Under the pieces are notes generated by a model, which was not told where the DNA came from, searched no databases, and was given only the letters and a program-made list of their open reading frames with translations. The position numbers and the translations under genes are program-made. Below are positions 28,641 through 37,465 of a stretch of DNA of 64,000 nt, piece by piece; positions within the stretch are counted from its first letter, which is position 1, and each line of letters opens with the position of its first letter. The DNA is taken from contig NZ_FRBQ01000001.1 of NCBI RefSeq assembly GCF_900142655.1, forward strand, positions 1,242,115 to 1,306,114, written 5' to 3'. The DNA comes from Phytopseudomonas punonensis (lineage in GTDB: Bacteria; Pseudomonadota; Gammaproteobacteria; Pseudomonadales; Pseudomonadaceae).

Positions 28641-29036
28641 ATGCCTTTGCTTCGCTCCAGCGTTTTTCTGCTGCTCATCCTGGCCATCACCGGCTGCTCT
28701 ACCAAGGCTTTCTTCAAGCTACCCGAGCACAGCACCATTACCATCAACGAGCGTGCCGAACAGCACCCTCAGGGCCTGGTGAAGATTCGTCCGTTTTTCT
28801 GGAACCGCGCCGGCGGCGTGCCGTACAAACTGACCAGCGCCACCGGCCAGACCATCTCCGAAGGCAAACTGCGCACGCGCTTTCGCGTGGTGTCGATCTT
28901 CTGGCCACCGTACAGCATCATCTATTGGCCGATGGGCTTCGGTCAGCGTTGCTATGACATGACCGGCGCCATGCCAGGCTCCTGCACCCATCAGGATCTG
29001 TGGACGCTGCGCGAGGAATACCGCAACAACAAGTGA
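28641..29036 (+). CDS. Small lipoprotein, unknown function
   Basis: A 131-residue protein. A lipobox LAITGCS after a short signal (LLRSSVFLLLI) indicates lipid modification of Cys19. The mature part contains FWNRAGGVPYKLTSATGQ and SIFWPPYSIIYWPMGFGQ, rich in aromatic residues. Two further Cys (RCYDM, SCTHQ) may pair. No family was recognised. It is followed by a 270-bp repeat element, so it is isolated from glsB. Confidence 0.72.
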   Translation: MPLLRSSVFLLLILAITGCSTKAFFKLPEHSTITINERAEQHPQGLVKIRPFFWNRAGGVPYKLTSATGQTISEGKLRTRFRVVSIFWPPYSIIYWPMGFGQRCYDMTGAMPGSCTHQDLWTLREEYRNNK

Positions 29037-29080
29037 TGCCGAGGCTGCCGCCCTGGCAGCCCAACGCACTCTTTGCAAAC

Positions 29081-29353
29081 GATCTAGCGAGCTAGAGCAC
29101 TGCAAGGCCTAGGCGGCCCCACAAAAACGGGCGAGAAACGCAGCGCAGCGTAGTAACAGCCAACGGCTGGCCCGCAGGGTGAGCGCAGCGAATCAAGCGG
29201 CCGGGGTCGCGGGCGACTGTACTTTTGTACATGAGCATTACTCGCTTCGCTCGCCCTCCGGGCCACGCTGAAGCGCGTTAGCCGCAAGCGGCTTTCCGAC
29301 CGGGCTGGCGATCCAGCCTGTTTTAACGCCGCAGGGCCGACGCGTAGCAGATC
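29081..29353 (+). repeat. Repeat family copy B (ATGAGCAT-hairpin element)
   Basis: The largest copy. The start GATCTAGCGAGCTAGAG and end GACGCGTAGCAGATC have GATCT/AGATC termini. The hairpin TGTAC-TTTT-GTACA (29218-29231) runs into ATGAGCAT (29231-29238). A ~100-bp insert absent from copy A sits in the left half. It ends two bases before the glsB stop codon, so it may serve as the 3' end of that mRNA. Confidence 0.75.
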
Positions 29354-29354
29354 G

Positions 29355-30263
29355 TCAGAACACCGACCAGCCAATCCGCTCACTCAGCACTTCCAGCGCC
29401 GCCATGCCTGCCAGCGAGTTGCCCGCCTTATTGAGCTCCGGTGACCACACGCAAATCGTGTACTGCCCCGGCACGATGGCGACTATCCCGCCGCCCACAC
29501 CACTCTTGCCCGGCAAGCCGACGCGATAGGCGAAATTGCCCGCCTCGTCGTACAGCCCGCTGGTGGCCATGATCGAATTGACCTGCTGGGTCTGCCGCGT
29601 GCTGAGAACCTGCTCGCCGCTGTGCTTACAGAAACCGTCGTTGGCCAGAAAGCAGAACGCCTTGGCCAGATCGACGCAGCTCATGCTCAGCGCACAGTGG
29701 CTGAAGTAGCCGCGCAGCACAGTCTCCACATCGTTGTGAAAATTGCCGAACGACTGCATCAGGTAGGCCATCGCCGCGTTACGCGCGCGGTGCTGGTATT
29801 CGGACTCGGCGATGCGGTTATCCACAGCCACATGCGGGTTACCGGACAGGCGCCGCACGAAATCGCGCATCGACAACACCGGCGCGGCGAAGCGCGACTG
29901 GTTGATGTCACTGATCACCAGTGCGCCAGCGTTGATAAACGGATTACGCGGCCGACCGTTCTCCAGCTCCAGTTGCAACAGCGAGTTGAATGGCTGCCCG
30001 GACGGCTCATGGCCTAGCCGCTCCCAGATCGCCTCACCGCTGTGCTGAATGGCCTGCACGAGGCTGAAGACCTTGGACATCGACTGGATCGAGAACGGCG
30101 TGTGCGCATCACCAGCGGTGAACAGCTCGCCGTCGTTGCCATACACCGCGATGCCCAGCTGATCGGCTGGCACATCGGCCAGCGCGGGGATGTAATCGGC
30201 TACCTTGCCTTTGCCAATCAGCGGCCTGACCTGGTCGAGGATTTCATTGAGCAACGCTTGCAT
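29355..30263 (-). CDS. glsB: Glutaminase
   Basis: A 302-residue enzyme converting glutamine to glutamate and ammonia. The serine-lysine pair is in [15 protein letters not shown] and the substrate pocket in [13 protein letters not shown] and [11 protein letters not shown]. The start at ATG 30261-30263 gives the normal family length and N-terminus ([19 protein letters not shown]); an upstream in-frame extension is not supported. It completes the set of asparaginase, aspartase and gamma-glutamyltransferase in this locus. Copy B of the repeat adjoins its stop. Confidence 0.93.
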   Translation of the reverse strand: MQALLNEILDQVRPLIGKGKVADYIPALADVPADQLGIAVYGNDGELFTAGDAHTPFSIQSMSKVFSLVQAIQHSGEAIWERLGHEPSGQPFNSLLQLELENGRPRNPFINAGALVISDINQSRFAAPVLSMRDFVRRLSGNPHVAVDNRIAESEYQHRARNAAMAYLMQSFGNFHNDVETVLRGYFSHCALSMSCVDLAKAFCFLANDGFCKHSGEQVLSTRQTQQVNSIMATSGLYDEAGNFAYRVGLPGKSGVGGGIVAIVPGQYTICVWSPELNKAGNSLAGMAALEVLSERIGWSVF

Positions 30264-30358
30264 GTTCGGACTCGCGAGGGGCTCGGCGAGGCGCCGGAGC
30301 GATCCCTGATAGACGCCAGGATCGCCAGCCGGAGCACATGGCAGCCGAGCGGAATTGA

Positions 30359-31258
30359 TCAGCTCAAACGCTGCGCCAGCACCGCGATATGCTCCGGGCC
30401 GATGCCGCAGCAACCACCGAGGTGGCTAGCGCCACGGGCGCGCCAGTCGGCGACCCAACGCAGGTAACCCGGCGGGTCGAGGTCTTCGCGCAGGGGGTCG
30501 AGGCCGTCGTTGGCGGTAGCTTCTTCCGGTTGCGGCGGGAAGGCGTTGGCGTAGGCGCCAATTGCCACATTCGCACCGAGGCTGGCGAAGGTGTCGCGTG
30601 CCACGTCGATGGCGTCGCCGATCACCTCCGGTTGGCTGCAGTTGAACAGCAGTACCTCGACGCCCAGCTCGGCAGCCGCGCGGGCCGCATCGGCAACCGG
30701 CTCGCCGGAACGCAGGCGCGGCACCTCGTCGGTATCTTCATCACGCAGGGTGAACGACAGCCAGAACGGCTTGCCGTCCTTTGGCAGATGGGCATGAATG
30801 GCGCGCGCTTCGGCGATTGCGCTCTGGGTTTCCGCCAACCACAGGTCGACATAGGGCGTCAGGCCATCGAGCAGCGGGGTCAACACTTCGGTCACTCGCG
30901 CGGGCTCGAACAGATCCGGGCGGTAGGAGCCGAACAGCGGCGGCAGCGAGCCGGCGACGCGTACCGCAGCATCGGCCTTGTCCGCCGCACTGCGGGCCAA
31001 TTGGCCGGCGCGTTCGGCCAACGCACGGCCTTCTTCGGCAAAGCGCTGCTCACCGATATGAAAGGGCACCACGGCGTAGCTGTTGCTGGTGATGACCTGG
31101 CTGCCACTGGCGATATAGGCGGCGTGCACCGCTTCCACCTGCTCGGGCGCCTCGGTCAGCGCCAGCGCCGACCATTCCGGCTGACGAAATGGCGCGCCAC
31201 GGCGCTGTAGCTCGCGGCCCATGCCACCGTCCAGTAAAGTCAGAGATCGCTCGCTCAT
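30359..31258 (-). CDS. Homocysteine S-methyltransferase family protein
   Basis: A 299-residue zinc-dependent methyltransferase of the MmuM/Hcy family. Zinc Cys ligands are in [11 protein letters not shown] and the C-terminal [11 protein letters not shown] pair. The N-terminus [17 protein letters not shown] is typical. Substrates in the family include S-methylmethionine and betaine as donors. It is divergent from an ABC importer with a 111-bp shared control region, so that importer may bring in the methyl donor; this is inferred. The ATG at 31256-31258 is used because upstream ATGs lack a ribosome site. Confidence 0.85.
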   Translation of the reverse strand: MSERSLTLLDGGMGRELQRRGAPFRQPEWSALALTEAPEQVEAVHAAYIASGSQVITSNSYAVVPFHIGEQRFAEEGRALAERAGQLARSAADKADAAVRVAGSLPPLFGSYRPDLFEPARVTEVLTPLLDGLTPYVDLWLAETQSAIAEARAIHAHLPKDGKPFWLSFTLRDEDTDEVPRLRSGEPVADAARAAAELGVEVLLFNCSQPEVIGDAIDVARDTFASLGANVAIGAYANAFPPQPEEATANDGLDPLREDLDPPGYLRWVADWRARGASHLGGCCGIGPEHIAVLAQRLS

Positions 31259-31369
31259 ATAAGCTCCAGTCATATCGATATGCATTCAATTCATTTGGAC
31301 GCATTCATTTATAACTATTTAATACACACCCAACGGCTGTCACAACCCCTTTCGTGCTTAAGGATTCCA

Positions 31370-32191
31370 GTGAAAACCACTCTGTTCGCGGCCATCGGCC
31401 TGACCCTCGCTTCCTTCTGCAACCTGGCTCTGGCAGGCCCCACGCTCGACCGTATCGAGAAAAACGGCGAGCTCGTTAACGTGCTGATGGAGAACTATCC
31501 GCCGTTCTCCTTCCTCAACGACGACAACCAGCTCGACGGCTTCGACGTCGATGTCGCCAAAGCGGTGGCTGACAAACTGGGCGTCAAACTGCGCCTGGAA
31601 ACACCGTCTTGGGATGTGATTGCCGCGGGCCGCTGGAACGGCCGTTACGACATCTGCATCTGCTCGATGACGCCCAGCCAGGCACGCGCCCAGGTATTCG
31701 ACTTCCCGGTGACTTACTACGCCTCGCCGGCGGTGATCGTGGTCAACGCCAGCGATGAGCGCATCCACTCGGCCAAGGACCTGTCCGGTCTGAAAGTCGG
31801 CGTCACCAGCGCCTCGTCCTACGAGGGTTACCTGAACAAGGACCTGGTCATCGAAGGCGCCGAAGACAAACCGCTGGAGTACCCGTTCGATGCCGTACAG
31901 GTCGCACCGTACGACAACGATACCGTGGCCTTCCACGACCTGGCCCTGGGTGCCGGCGTGCGCCTCGATGCCATACTCACCAACCTGGTGACCGCGCAGC
32001 CGCGCATCGACCAGGACAAGCGCTTCAAGCTGGCCGGCAGCGCGCTGTACGCCGAGCCGAACGCTGTGGCCATCGAGAAGGACGACGCCGAATGGCGCGC
32101 CAAGGTCGAGAGCGTCTTCGCAGAGCTGCGCAAGGACGGTACCCTGGCGGCCATCTCCAAGAAGTGGATCGGTTCCGATATCAGCCAATGA
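31370..32191 (+). CDS. Amino acid ABC transporter substrate-binding protein
   Basis: A 273-residue exported protein with a GTG start after AAGGA and a signal peptide (KTTLFAAIGLTLASFCNLALA). SBP family 3 features are VLMENYPPFSFLNDDNQLDG, FDVDVAKAVADKLGVKL and MTPSQARAQVFDFPVTYY. A conserved CICSM pair of Cys follows the DIC segment. The ligand is unknown; divergence from the homocysteine methyltransferase hints at a sulfur or methylated amino acid. It overlaps the permease by four bases (ATGA). No ATPase follows, so one must come from elsewhere. Confidence 0.86.
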   Translation: MKTTLFAAIGLTLASFCNLALAGPTLDRIEKNGELVNVLMENYPPFSFLNDDNQLDGFDVDVAKAVADKLGVKLRLETPSWDVIAAGRWNGRYDICICSMTPSQARAQVFDFPVTYYASPAVIVVNASDERIHSAKDLSGLKVGVTSASSYEGYLNKDLVIEGAEDKPLEYPFDAVQVAPYDNDTVAFHDLALGAGVRLDAILTNLVTAQPRIDQDKRFKLAGSALYAEPNAVAIEKDDAEWRAKVESVFAELRKDGTLAAISKKWIGSDISQ

Positions 32192-33024
32192 CGCCTCCAC
32201 CCGAAACCCCTCGCCCGCCGCCCCAGGCGGGCGAGTCGTTGCTGCAGCGCCTGTTCGGTTTTCGCACCCGTCTGTACGTCACCTGGGCGATCATGTTCGC
32301 CCTGTGCGTGGCGTTCTTCCTGAGCTTCGACCTGAAGTTCTCGATCATCCTCGACAAGCTGCCCAACCTGCTCGGCGTCAACCTGGCGCCGAACGGCTTT
32401 CTGCAAGGCGCGGCGTTGACCCTGTTCCTGTGCTTCTGCTCGATCTGGGCGTCCCTGGCGTTGGGCTTCGTCACCGCCCTGGCGCGCTTGTCGAAGAGCG
32501 CCGTGGCGTTTGGCATCGCCAGCTTCTACGCCTCGTTCTTTCGCGGTACGCCGCTGCTGATCCAGATCCTGCTGATCTACCTGGGCCTGCCGCAGCTGGG
32601 CCTGGTGCCGGGCGCGATCACCGCCGGGATCATCGCCCTGTCGCTGAACTACGGTGCGTACTTGAGCGAAATCTTCCGTGCCGGGCTGATCGGCGTCGCC
32701 CCTGGCCAACGCGAAGCGTCCCTGGCGCTGGGCCTCAAACCGACAGTGATCTTCTGGCGGGTGACCCTGCCCCAAGCGATGCGCACCATCATCCCGCCGA
32801 CCACCAGCCAGTTCATCTCGATGCTCAAGGACTCCTCGCTGATCTCGGTGATGGGTGTCTGGGAAGTGATGTTCCTGGCCCAGTCCTACGGCCGCTCGTC
32901 GTACCGCTACATCGAAATGCTGACCACCGCGGCGGTGATCTACTGGCTGCTGTCGATCGGCCTGGAGCTGATCCAGGCGCGCCTCGAGCGGCATTACGGC
33001 AGGGCCTATCTGAACGGGCGTTGA
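32188..33024 (+). CDS. Amino acid ABC transporter permease
   Basis: A 278-residue inner-membrane protein. The long Pro-rich cytoplasmic N-terminus (TPPPETPRPPPQAGESLL) is unusual. TM helices begin with YVTWAIMFALCVAFFLSF. The EAA loop is GQREASLALGLKPTVIFWRV then LPQAMRTIIPPTTSQFISML. Coupling to the binding protein is by ATGA. The lack of a neighbouring ATP-binding gene means a shared or remote ATPase. Confidence 0.88.
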   Translation: MTPPPETPRPPPQAGESLLQRLFGFRTRLYVTWAIMFALCVAFFLSFDLKFSIILDKLPNLLGVNLAPNGFLQGAALTLFLCFCSIWASLALGFVTALARLSKSAVAFGIASFYASFFRGTPLLIQILLIYLGLPQLGLVPGAITAGIIALSLNYGAYLSEIFRAGLIGVAPGQREASLALGLKPTVIFWRVTLPQAMRTIIPPTTSQFISMLKDSSLISVMGVWEVMFLAQSYGRSSYRYIEMLTTAAVIYWLLSIGLELIQARLERHYGRAYLNGR

Positions 33025-33105
33025 GCCGTTTCACCTGCCGGATGCTTGCGATGCCGGGCACGGCATTGCAGGATGGCGGTCGACCGACTTTCAGGAGACC
33101 TGCCC

Positions 33106-33561
33106 ATGACAGTCCGCATACCCGTGGAAATCCGCGCCGTCAGCGCTGCCGATCACGTCGTCTGGCTGCCGCTCTGGCAGGGCTATCAGCGCTTCTATAT
33201 GACCGAGATCGATGCCGCCACGAGCGACCTGACCTGGCAGCGGTTTCTCGACCCCGCAGAGCCGATGTTCGCCGCACTCGCCTGGCGAGACGGCGAGGCC
33301 ATCGGCCTGGTGCACTGGATCTACCATCGTTCCTGCTGGACCACCGGCGATTATTGCTACCTGCAGGATCTGTTCATCGGCAAGGGCGTACGCGGCAACG
33401 GCATCGGCCGCCAGCTGATCGAACACGTCTACGCGACTGCCAAGGGAGCCGGCTGCTCGCGGGTGCACTGGCTGACCCACGAAACCAACGCCAAGGCCAA
33501 ACTGCTCTACGAGCGCATCGGCGAACGCTCGGGCTTCGAGCAGTACCGCAAGTTGCTCTGA
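33106..33561 (+). CDS. GNAT family N-acetyltransferase
   Basis: A 151-residue acyl-CoA-dependent acetyltransferase. The acetyl-CoA loop is visible as GKGVRGNGIGRQLIEHVYATA after YLQDLFI. An Asn-Ala-Lys-Ala-Lys-Leu-Leu-Tyr-Glu helix then ends the fold. The substrate is unknown. The ATG at 33106 follows CAGGAGACC; an earlier in-frame ATG (33046) would add 20 residues of poor quality. It may be cotranscribed with the ABC genes (81-bp gap). Confidence 0.83.
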   Translation: MTVRIPVEIRAVSAADHVVWLPLWQGYQRFYMTEIDAATSDLTWQRFLDPAEPMFAALAWRDGEAIGLVHWIYHRSCWTTGDYCYLQDLFIGKGVRGNGIGRQLIEHVYATAKGAGCSRVHWLTHETNAKAKLLYERIGERSGFEQYRKLL

Positions 33562-33619
33562 GCTGCGGCTGGCACGCAACCCGCATCTCTGTCGGCCTCA
33601 ACCACCGACAGAGCGAGCC

Positions 33620-34066
33620 ATGAACAAACTCGACAATGCGCTGCTGAATATCCTGATCAAGGACTCACGCACTTCCTTCGCCGATATCGCCCGCCAACTG
33701 AATATCTCCCGCGCCCATGCCCGTACCCGTGTGCAGGCCTTGGTCGAGAGCGGTGTAATCGAGAAATTCACCGCCGTGGTCAACCCGGAAAAACTCGGCA
33801 AGGGCATCTCCACCTTTGTCGACCTGACCGTCGCGCCACACGCCATAGAAGCAGTCGCCGAGCGACTTTCAACGACCATGGAAGTGGTCAGCCTGTACAT
33901 CATGAGCGACCTGAAAAGCCTGCATATCCACACCCTGACCGACAGCTACGAAACCTTCGATGCCTTCGTGCGCCAGCACATCTTCAATCACCCGGAAATT
34001 CTCACCGTCGACTGCAAGGCGCTGATGACCCGGGTCAAGCATCGGCGTGGCGGCGCGCGTTTGTAA
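33620..34066 (+). CDS. Lrp/AsnC family transcriptional regulator
   Basis: A 148-residue regulator. N-terminal HTH: LDNALLNILIKDSRTSFADIA with RQLNISRAHARTRVQALVES. The C-terminal RAM-like domain (FVDLTVAPHAIEAVAERLST, TLTDSYETFDAFVRQHIF) binds amino acids in this family. The HTH residues NISRAHARTR differ from the usual VSRSTVSRRI-type helix, so target DNA may be unusual. Its position between an ABC importer and a TRAP importer suggests it controls one of them; the 388-bp downstream gap before dctP has a promoter-like TATAAT. Confidence 0.84.
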   Translation: MNKLDNALLNILIKDSRTSFADIARQLNISRAHARTRVQALVESGVIEKFTAVVNPEKLGKGISTFVDLTVAPHAIEAVAERLSTTMEVVSLYIMSDLKSLHIHTLTDSYETFDAFVRQHIFNHPEILTVDCKALMTRVKHRRGGARL

Positions 34067-34454
34067 GCCGCTGTTCGCCATTCGCTAGGTGTGTTCGGAG
34101 AGGCTGCACACTGCGTCAAAAACGTGCCCTCGGTGCGTTTTGGTGCACAAATGACATTCGTTCGCTCACCACAGCCCTGCTTACCGGAACGTACCCGGAT
34201 AACCGACGTGATCTGACAAATGTTCAGCATCACCCGCCCTGGTTACCGTTTCGTCACCTCAGGAACCAGGTCCACGCTTGTTTTGTGTGCGTTTGGCATT
34301 TAGAAGGCCAACCAGGATGATCAGATAAATCATTTAAAATCATAAAGTTATAATAAATTTCTCCTGGCATGGCTGTTGCTGAAGGCTTTCGGCAGCGACT
34401 TTACATCCGGCAGGCAAACGCCCGTCGCAATGGCCACCGCGAAAGGAGAATTCT
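34067..34454 (+). other. Intergenic control region before the TRAP operon
   Basis: No credible gene. It contains an inverted repeat TTGGC / GCCAA (34293-34311), an AT-rich tract at 34320-34365 and a TATAAT at 34349-34354 with no good -35. The ribosome site AAAGGAGAA precedes dctP. The lack of a -35 suggests that an activator drives this promoter, possibly the upstream Lrp-type protein. Confidence 0.5.
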
Positions 34455-35564
34455 ATGAGCCTCAATCGACGCAACTTCATCGGCGCCGGCGCCCTCGCAG
34501 CCGGCGCAAGCCTGGCAATAGGCGCCAGCGGTGTGGCCAGTGCGGCAGTCAGCAGCAAGACCTTCAATTGGAAGATGACCAACGCCTATGCGCCGGGCTC
34601 ACCGTTCTACGTGCAAGGCCCTGGCAGCCCGACCGACTTCTGCAAACGCGTCGAGGAAATGTCCGGTGGGCGCCTGAAGATCCAGCACTTCGCCGCCGGT
34701 GAGCTGATTCCTGCGCTGGAGGGCTTCGACGCCGTTTCCAGCGGTATGGTGGAAATGAACGCCGCGAACGCCTTCTTCTGGGCCGGAAAGATTCCTGCGG
34801 CGCAGTTCTTCACTGCCGTGCCGTTCGGCATGAACACTCAGGGCATGAACGCCTGGCTGTACAACGGCGGCGGCCTCAAGCTCTGGGAAGAGCTCTACGA
34901 ACCCCATGGCCTGGTGCCCATGCCCATGGGCAATACCGGTACTCAGATGACCGGCTGGTTCCGCCAGCCGCTAGAAAACGTCGACAGCCTGAAAGGCCTG
35001 AAGATGCGTATCGCCGGGCTTGCCGGCAAGGTCTATAGCGAACTGGGCGTGGCCGTGCGCCTGTTGCCCGGCGGCGAGATCTTCCCAGCCCTGGAGCGTG
35101 GCGTGATCGACGCCGCCGAGTTCGTCGGCCCCTATCAGGATCGCCGCATGGGCCTGCACAAGGCGGCCAAGAACTACTACACCACCGGCTGGCACGAGCC
35201 GACCAACGTCACCGAGCTGATCATCAACAAACAGGCCTGGGACAGTCTGCCCGCCGACCTGCAGGCCATCGTGCGTTTCTGCGCCCAGGCCTGTAACACC
35301 GACAGTTGGTCATGGTGCGATGCGGTCAACGCCGAAGCCATGCAGGACCTGGTCAACAACCAGGGCGTGATCGCCAGACCGCTGCCGGACGACATCATCA
35401 AACGCCTGTATGAAGTCACCAACGACACCCTGTCGAGCATGGCCGCGAGCGACCCAGCGACCAAGAAGGTCTACGAGCACTTCTTCGCCTTCCGCAAGCA
35501 ATACATCTCCTGGGCTTCGGTGGGTGAAAAAGCCTTCATGAACATCGGGATGGGCGAGGCATGA
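34455..35564 (+). CDS. TRAP transporter substrate-binding protein, Tat-exported
   Basis: A 369-residue DctP-family protein. The N-terminus has a twin-arginine motif (LNRRNFIGAGALAAGASLAI) instead of a Sec signal, so it folds with a cofactor or ligand before export. The core has the TRAP signature GRLKIQHFAAGELIPALEGF, LKGLKMRIAGLAGKVYSELG and the ELGVAVRLLPGGEIFPALER binding lobe, close to the dimeric YiaO/TakP group that binds 2-oxoacids with a metal. It is coupled to the small permease by ATGA. Confidence 0.88.
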   Translation: MSLNRRNFIGAGALAAGASLAIGASGVASAAVSSKTFNWKMTNAYAPGSPFYVQGPGSPTDFCKRVEEMSGGRLKIQHFAAGELIPALEGFDAVSSGMVEMNAANAFFWAGKIPAAQFFTAVPFGMNTQGMNAWLYNGGGLKLWEELYEPHGLVPMPMGNTGTQMTGWFRQPLENVDSLKGLKMRIAGLAGKVYSELGVAVRLLPGGEIFPALERGVIDAAEFVGPYQDRRMGLHKAAKNYYTTGWHEPTNVTELIINKQAWDSLPADLQAIVRFCAQACNTDSWSWCDAVNAEAMQDLVNNQGVIARPLPDDIIKRLYEVTNDTLSSMAASDPATKKVYEHFFAFRKQYISWASVGEKAFMNIGMGEA

Positions 35565-36079
35565 TGTTCGTCGTCACGCGCATCGAACAATTGGTCGAAG
35601 CACTGGGCGCCATCGCGCGCGCCTGCGTGTTGCTACTGGTTTTGTTGGTGTCTTTCGACGTACTGATGCGTTACCTCTTCGACCTCAGCCCGGTGGCGCT
35701 GCAGGAACTGGAGTGGTACCTGATCTCGCCCATCGCGCTACTCGGCATCGCTTATACCCTCAAGCACCGCCAGGATGTGCGGGTGGACTTTCTCTACGAT
35801 AAATTCGGGGTGAAGACCAAAGCAGCGGTCGACCTGTTCAGCGGGATCGCCACTGCAGCGATCGGTTTCTACATCGCCCGCCTAGCGTTCAACTACACCA
35901 TGCAGTCCTACAACATGGGCGAAGGCTCGCCGGATCCAGGTGGGCTGCCCCATCGCTTTCTGATCAAGGCCTTTTTGCCACTGGGTTTCGGCCTGTTCGG
36001 GCTACAAGGTGTTGCCGATAGCCTACGGGCGCTATGCACCCTGCTGATGCCTGTACAGACCAGGGAGGTGCGACCATGA
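35561..36079 (+). CDS. TRAP transporter small permease (DctQ)
   Basis: A 172-residue inner-membrane protein with four hydrophobic helices (ARACVLLLVLLVSFDVLMRY, WYLISPIALLGIAYTL, FSGIATAAIGFYIARLAF, AFLPLGFGLFGLQGVA). The conserved ELEWYLISP and HRQDVRVDFLYDKF segments are DctQ hallmarks. Both ends overlap their neighbours by ATGA. Confidence 0.88.
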   Translation: MMFVVTRIEQLVEALGAIARACVLLLVLLVSFDVLMRYLFDLSPVALQELEWYLISPIALLGIAYTLKHRQDVRVDFLYDKFGVKTKAAVDLFSGIATAAIGFYIARLAFNYTMQSYNMGEGSPDPGGLPHRFLIKAFLPLGFGLFGLQGVADSLRALCTLLMPVQTREVRP

Positions 36080-37401
36080 GCCCCAACGAATGGTTGGCCA
36101 TCTCCATGGTCATCGGCTTCTTCGCCATGATGATGGCAGGGGTGCCGGTGGCCATTTCTCTGGCCGTCTCTGGCTTCGTCGCTGGCATGATCGGCTTCGG
36201 CCCGATGCTCTTCGCACTGCTGCCGGCACGCATGTTCGGCGTGGTCAGCAACTACACCTTGCTGGCGATCCCCTTGTTTACCTTCATGGGGGTGATGCTG
36301 GAGAAATCCAGAGTCGCCGAAGACATGCTCGAAACCATTGGTCGGGCCATGGGTGGGCTGAATGGCGGCATGGGGCTGGCGATCATTCTGGTCGGCGTGC
36401 TACTCGGCGCCTCCACCGGTATCGTCGGCGCCACCGTGGTAACCATCGGCCTGCTGACCCTGCCGACGCTGCTGCGTCGCGGCTACAACAAGAGCGTCGC
36501 CTGCGGCACCATCTGCGCTTCCGGCACCCTGGGCCAGGTGATTCCACCGAGCCTGGTGCTGATCCTGCTGGCCGACATCCTTGGCCAGTCAGTGGGCTCA
36601 ATCTTCGCCGCAGCCTTCATCCCCAGCCTGGTGCTGGCGCTGATCTACGTGACTTATATGCTGATCCTCGGCTGGCTGCGCCCGGACTGGGTGCCGGCGA
36701 TTCCCGCCGAGGAACGCGCCCTGACCAGCCGCAAGCAGTTGTTCAAGGACATGGCGCGCAGCGTGCTCCCGCCCTTGCTGCTGGTGATGGCGGTGCTCGG
36801 CTCGATCATCGGCGGCGTGGCCGCGCCGACCGAGGCGGCCTCAATGGGCGCACTCGGTGCGCTGCTCATCGCCGCCTGCGCCCGGCGCCTGAGCAGGCCA
36901 ACGCTCAAGGCCACCCTGCACGGCACGCTGACCATCAGTGCGATGATCTTCCTCATCCTGCTCTGCTCGCAGCCCTTCTCCCTGGCCTTCCGCGGCCTCG
37001 GTGGTGAAGCGCTGGTACACGAGATGTTCACCATGCTGCCAGGCGGCCAAGTGGGCGCGATCCTGTTCCTCATGGCGGTGCTGTTCGTGCTCGGTTTCTT
37101 CCTCGAGTGGATCGAGATCTCCTACATCGCCCTGCCGATGTTCCTGCCGGTGTTCATCGCCTACGACACCGACCTGGTGTGGCTGGGTATCCTGGTGGCG
37201 CTGAACCTGCAGATGTCGTTCCTCACACCGCCGTTCGGTTGGGCGCTGTTCTTCCTCAAAGGCGTCGCCCCTCCGGGAGTCACCACGCGCGACATCTACA
37301 TCGGCGCTCTGCCCTATGTGTTCCTGCAGATGCTGGCCGTGGCCGTGGTGTTCTGCTTCCCACAGCTGGCTACCTGGTTACCGGCCGCCATTGGTTGGTG
37401 A
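36076..37401 (+). CDS. TRAP transporter large permease (DctM)
   Basis: A 441-residue membrane protein with about 12 helices; the start ATG 36076 overlaps the dctQ stop. Typical DctM segments are GMGLAIILVGVLLGASTGIV, CGTICASGTLGQVIPPSLVL and AAPTEAASMGALGALLIAAC. It carries the Na+-coupled elevator transport unit. The product of the next gene, a Ntn-hydrolase, may act on the imported compound. The operon 34455-39049 thus looks like an uptake-and-cleavage unit. Confidence 0.9.
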   Translation: MSPNEWLAISMVIGFFAMMMAGVPVAISLAVSGFVAGMIGFGPMLFALLPARMFGVVSNYTLLAIPLFTFMGVMLEKSRVAEDMLETIGRAMGGLNGGMGLAIILVGVLLGASTGIVGATVVTIGLLTLPTLLRRGYNKSVACGTICASGTLGQVIPPSLVLILLADILGQSVGSIFAAAFIPSLVLALIYVTYMLILGWLRPDWVPAIPAEERALTSRKQLFKDMARSVLPPLLLVMAVLGSIIGGVAAPTEAASMGALGALLIAACARRLSRPTLKATLHGTLTISAMIFLILLCSQPFSLAFRGLGGEALVHEMFTMLPGGQVGAILFLMAVLFVLGFFLEWIEISYIALPMFLPVFIAYDTDLVWLGILVALNLQMSFLTPPFGWALFFLKGVAPPGVTTRDIYIGALPYVFLQMLAVAVVFCFPQLATWLPAAIGW

Positions 37402-37465
37402 TGGCTAAATTCGGTTGGGCCGGCGATGATCGGCCCGCCATCATCCTGTAAGAAGGGGACTGCCC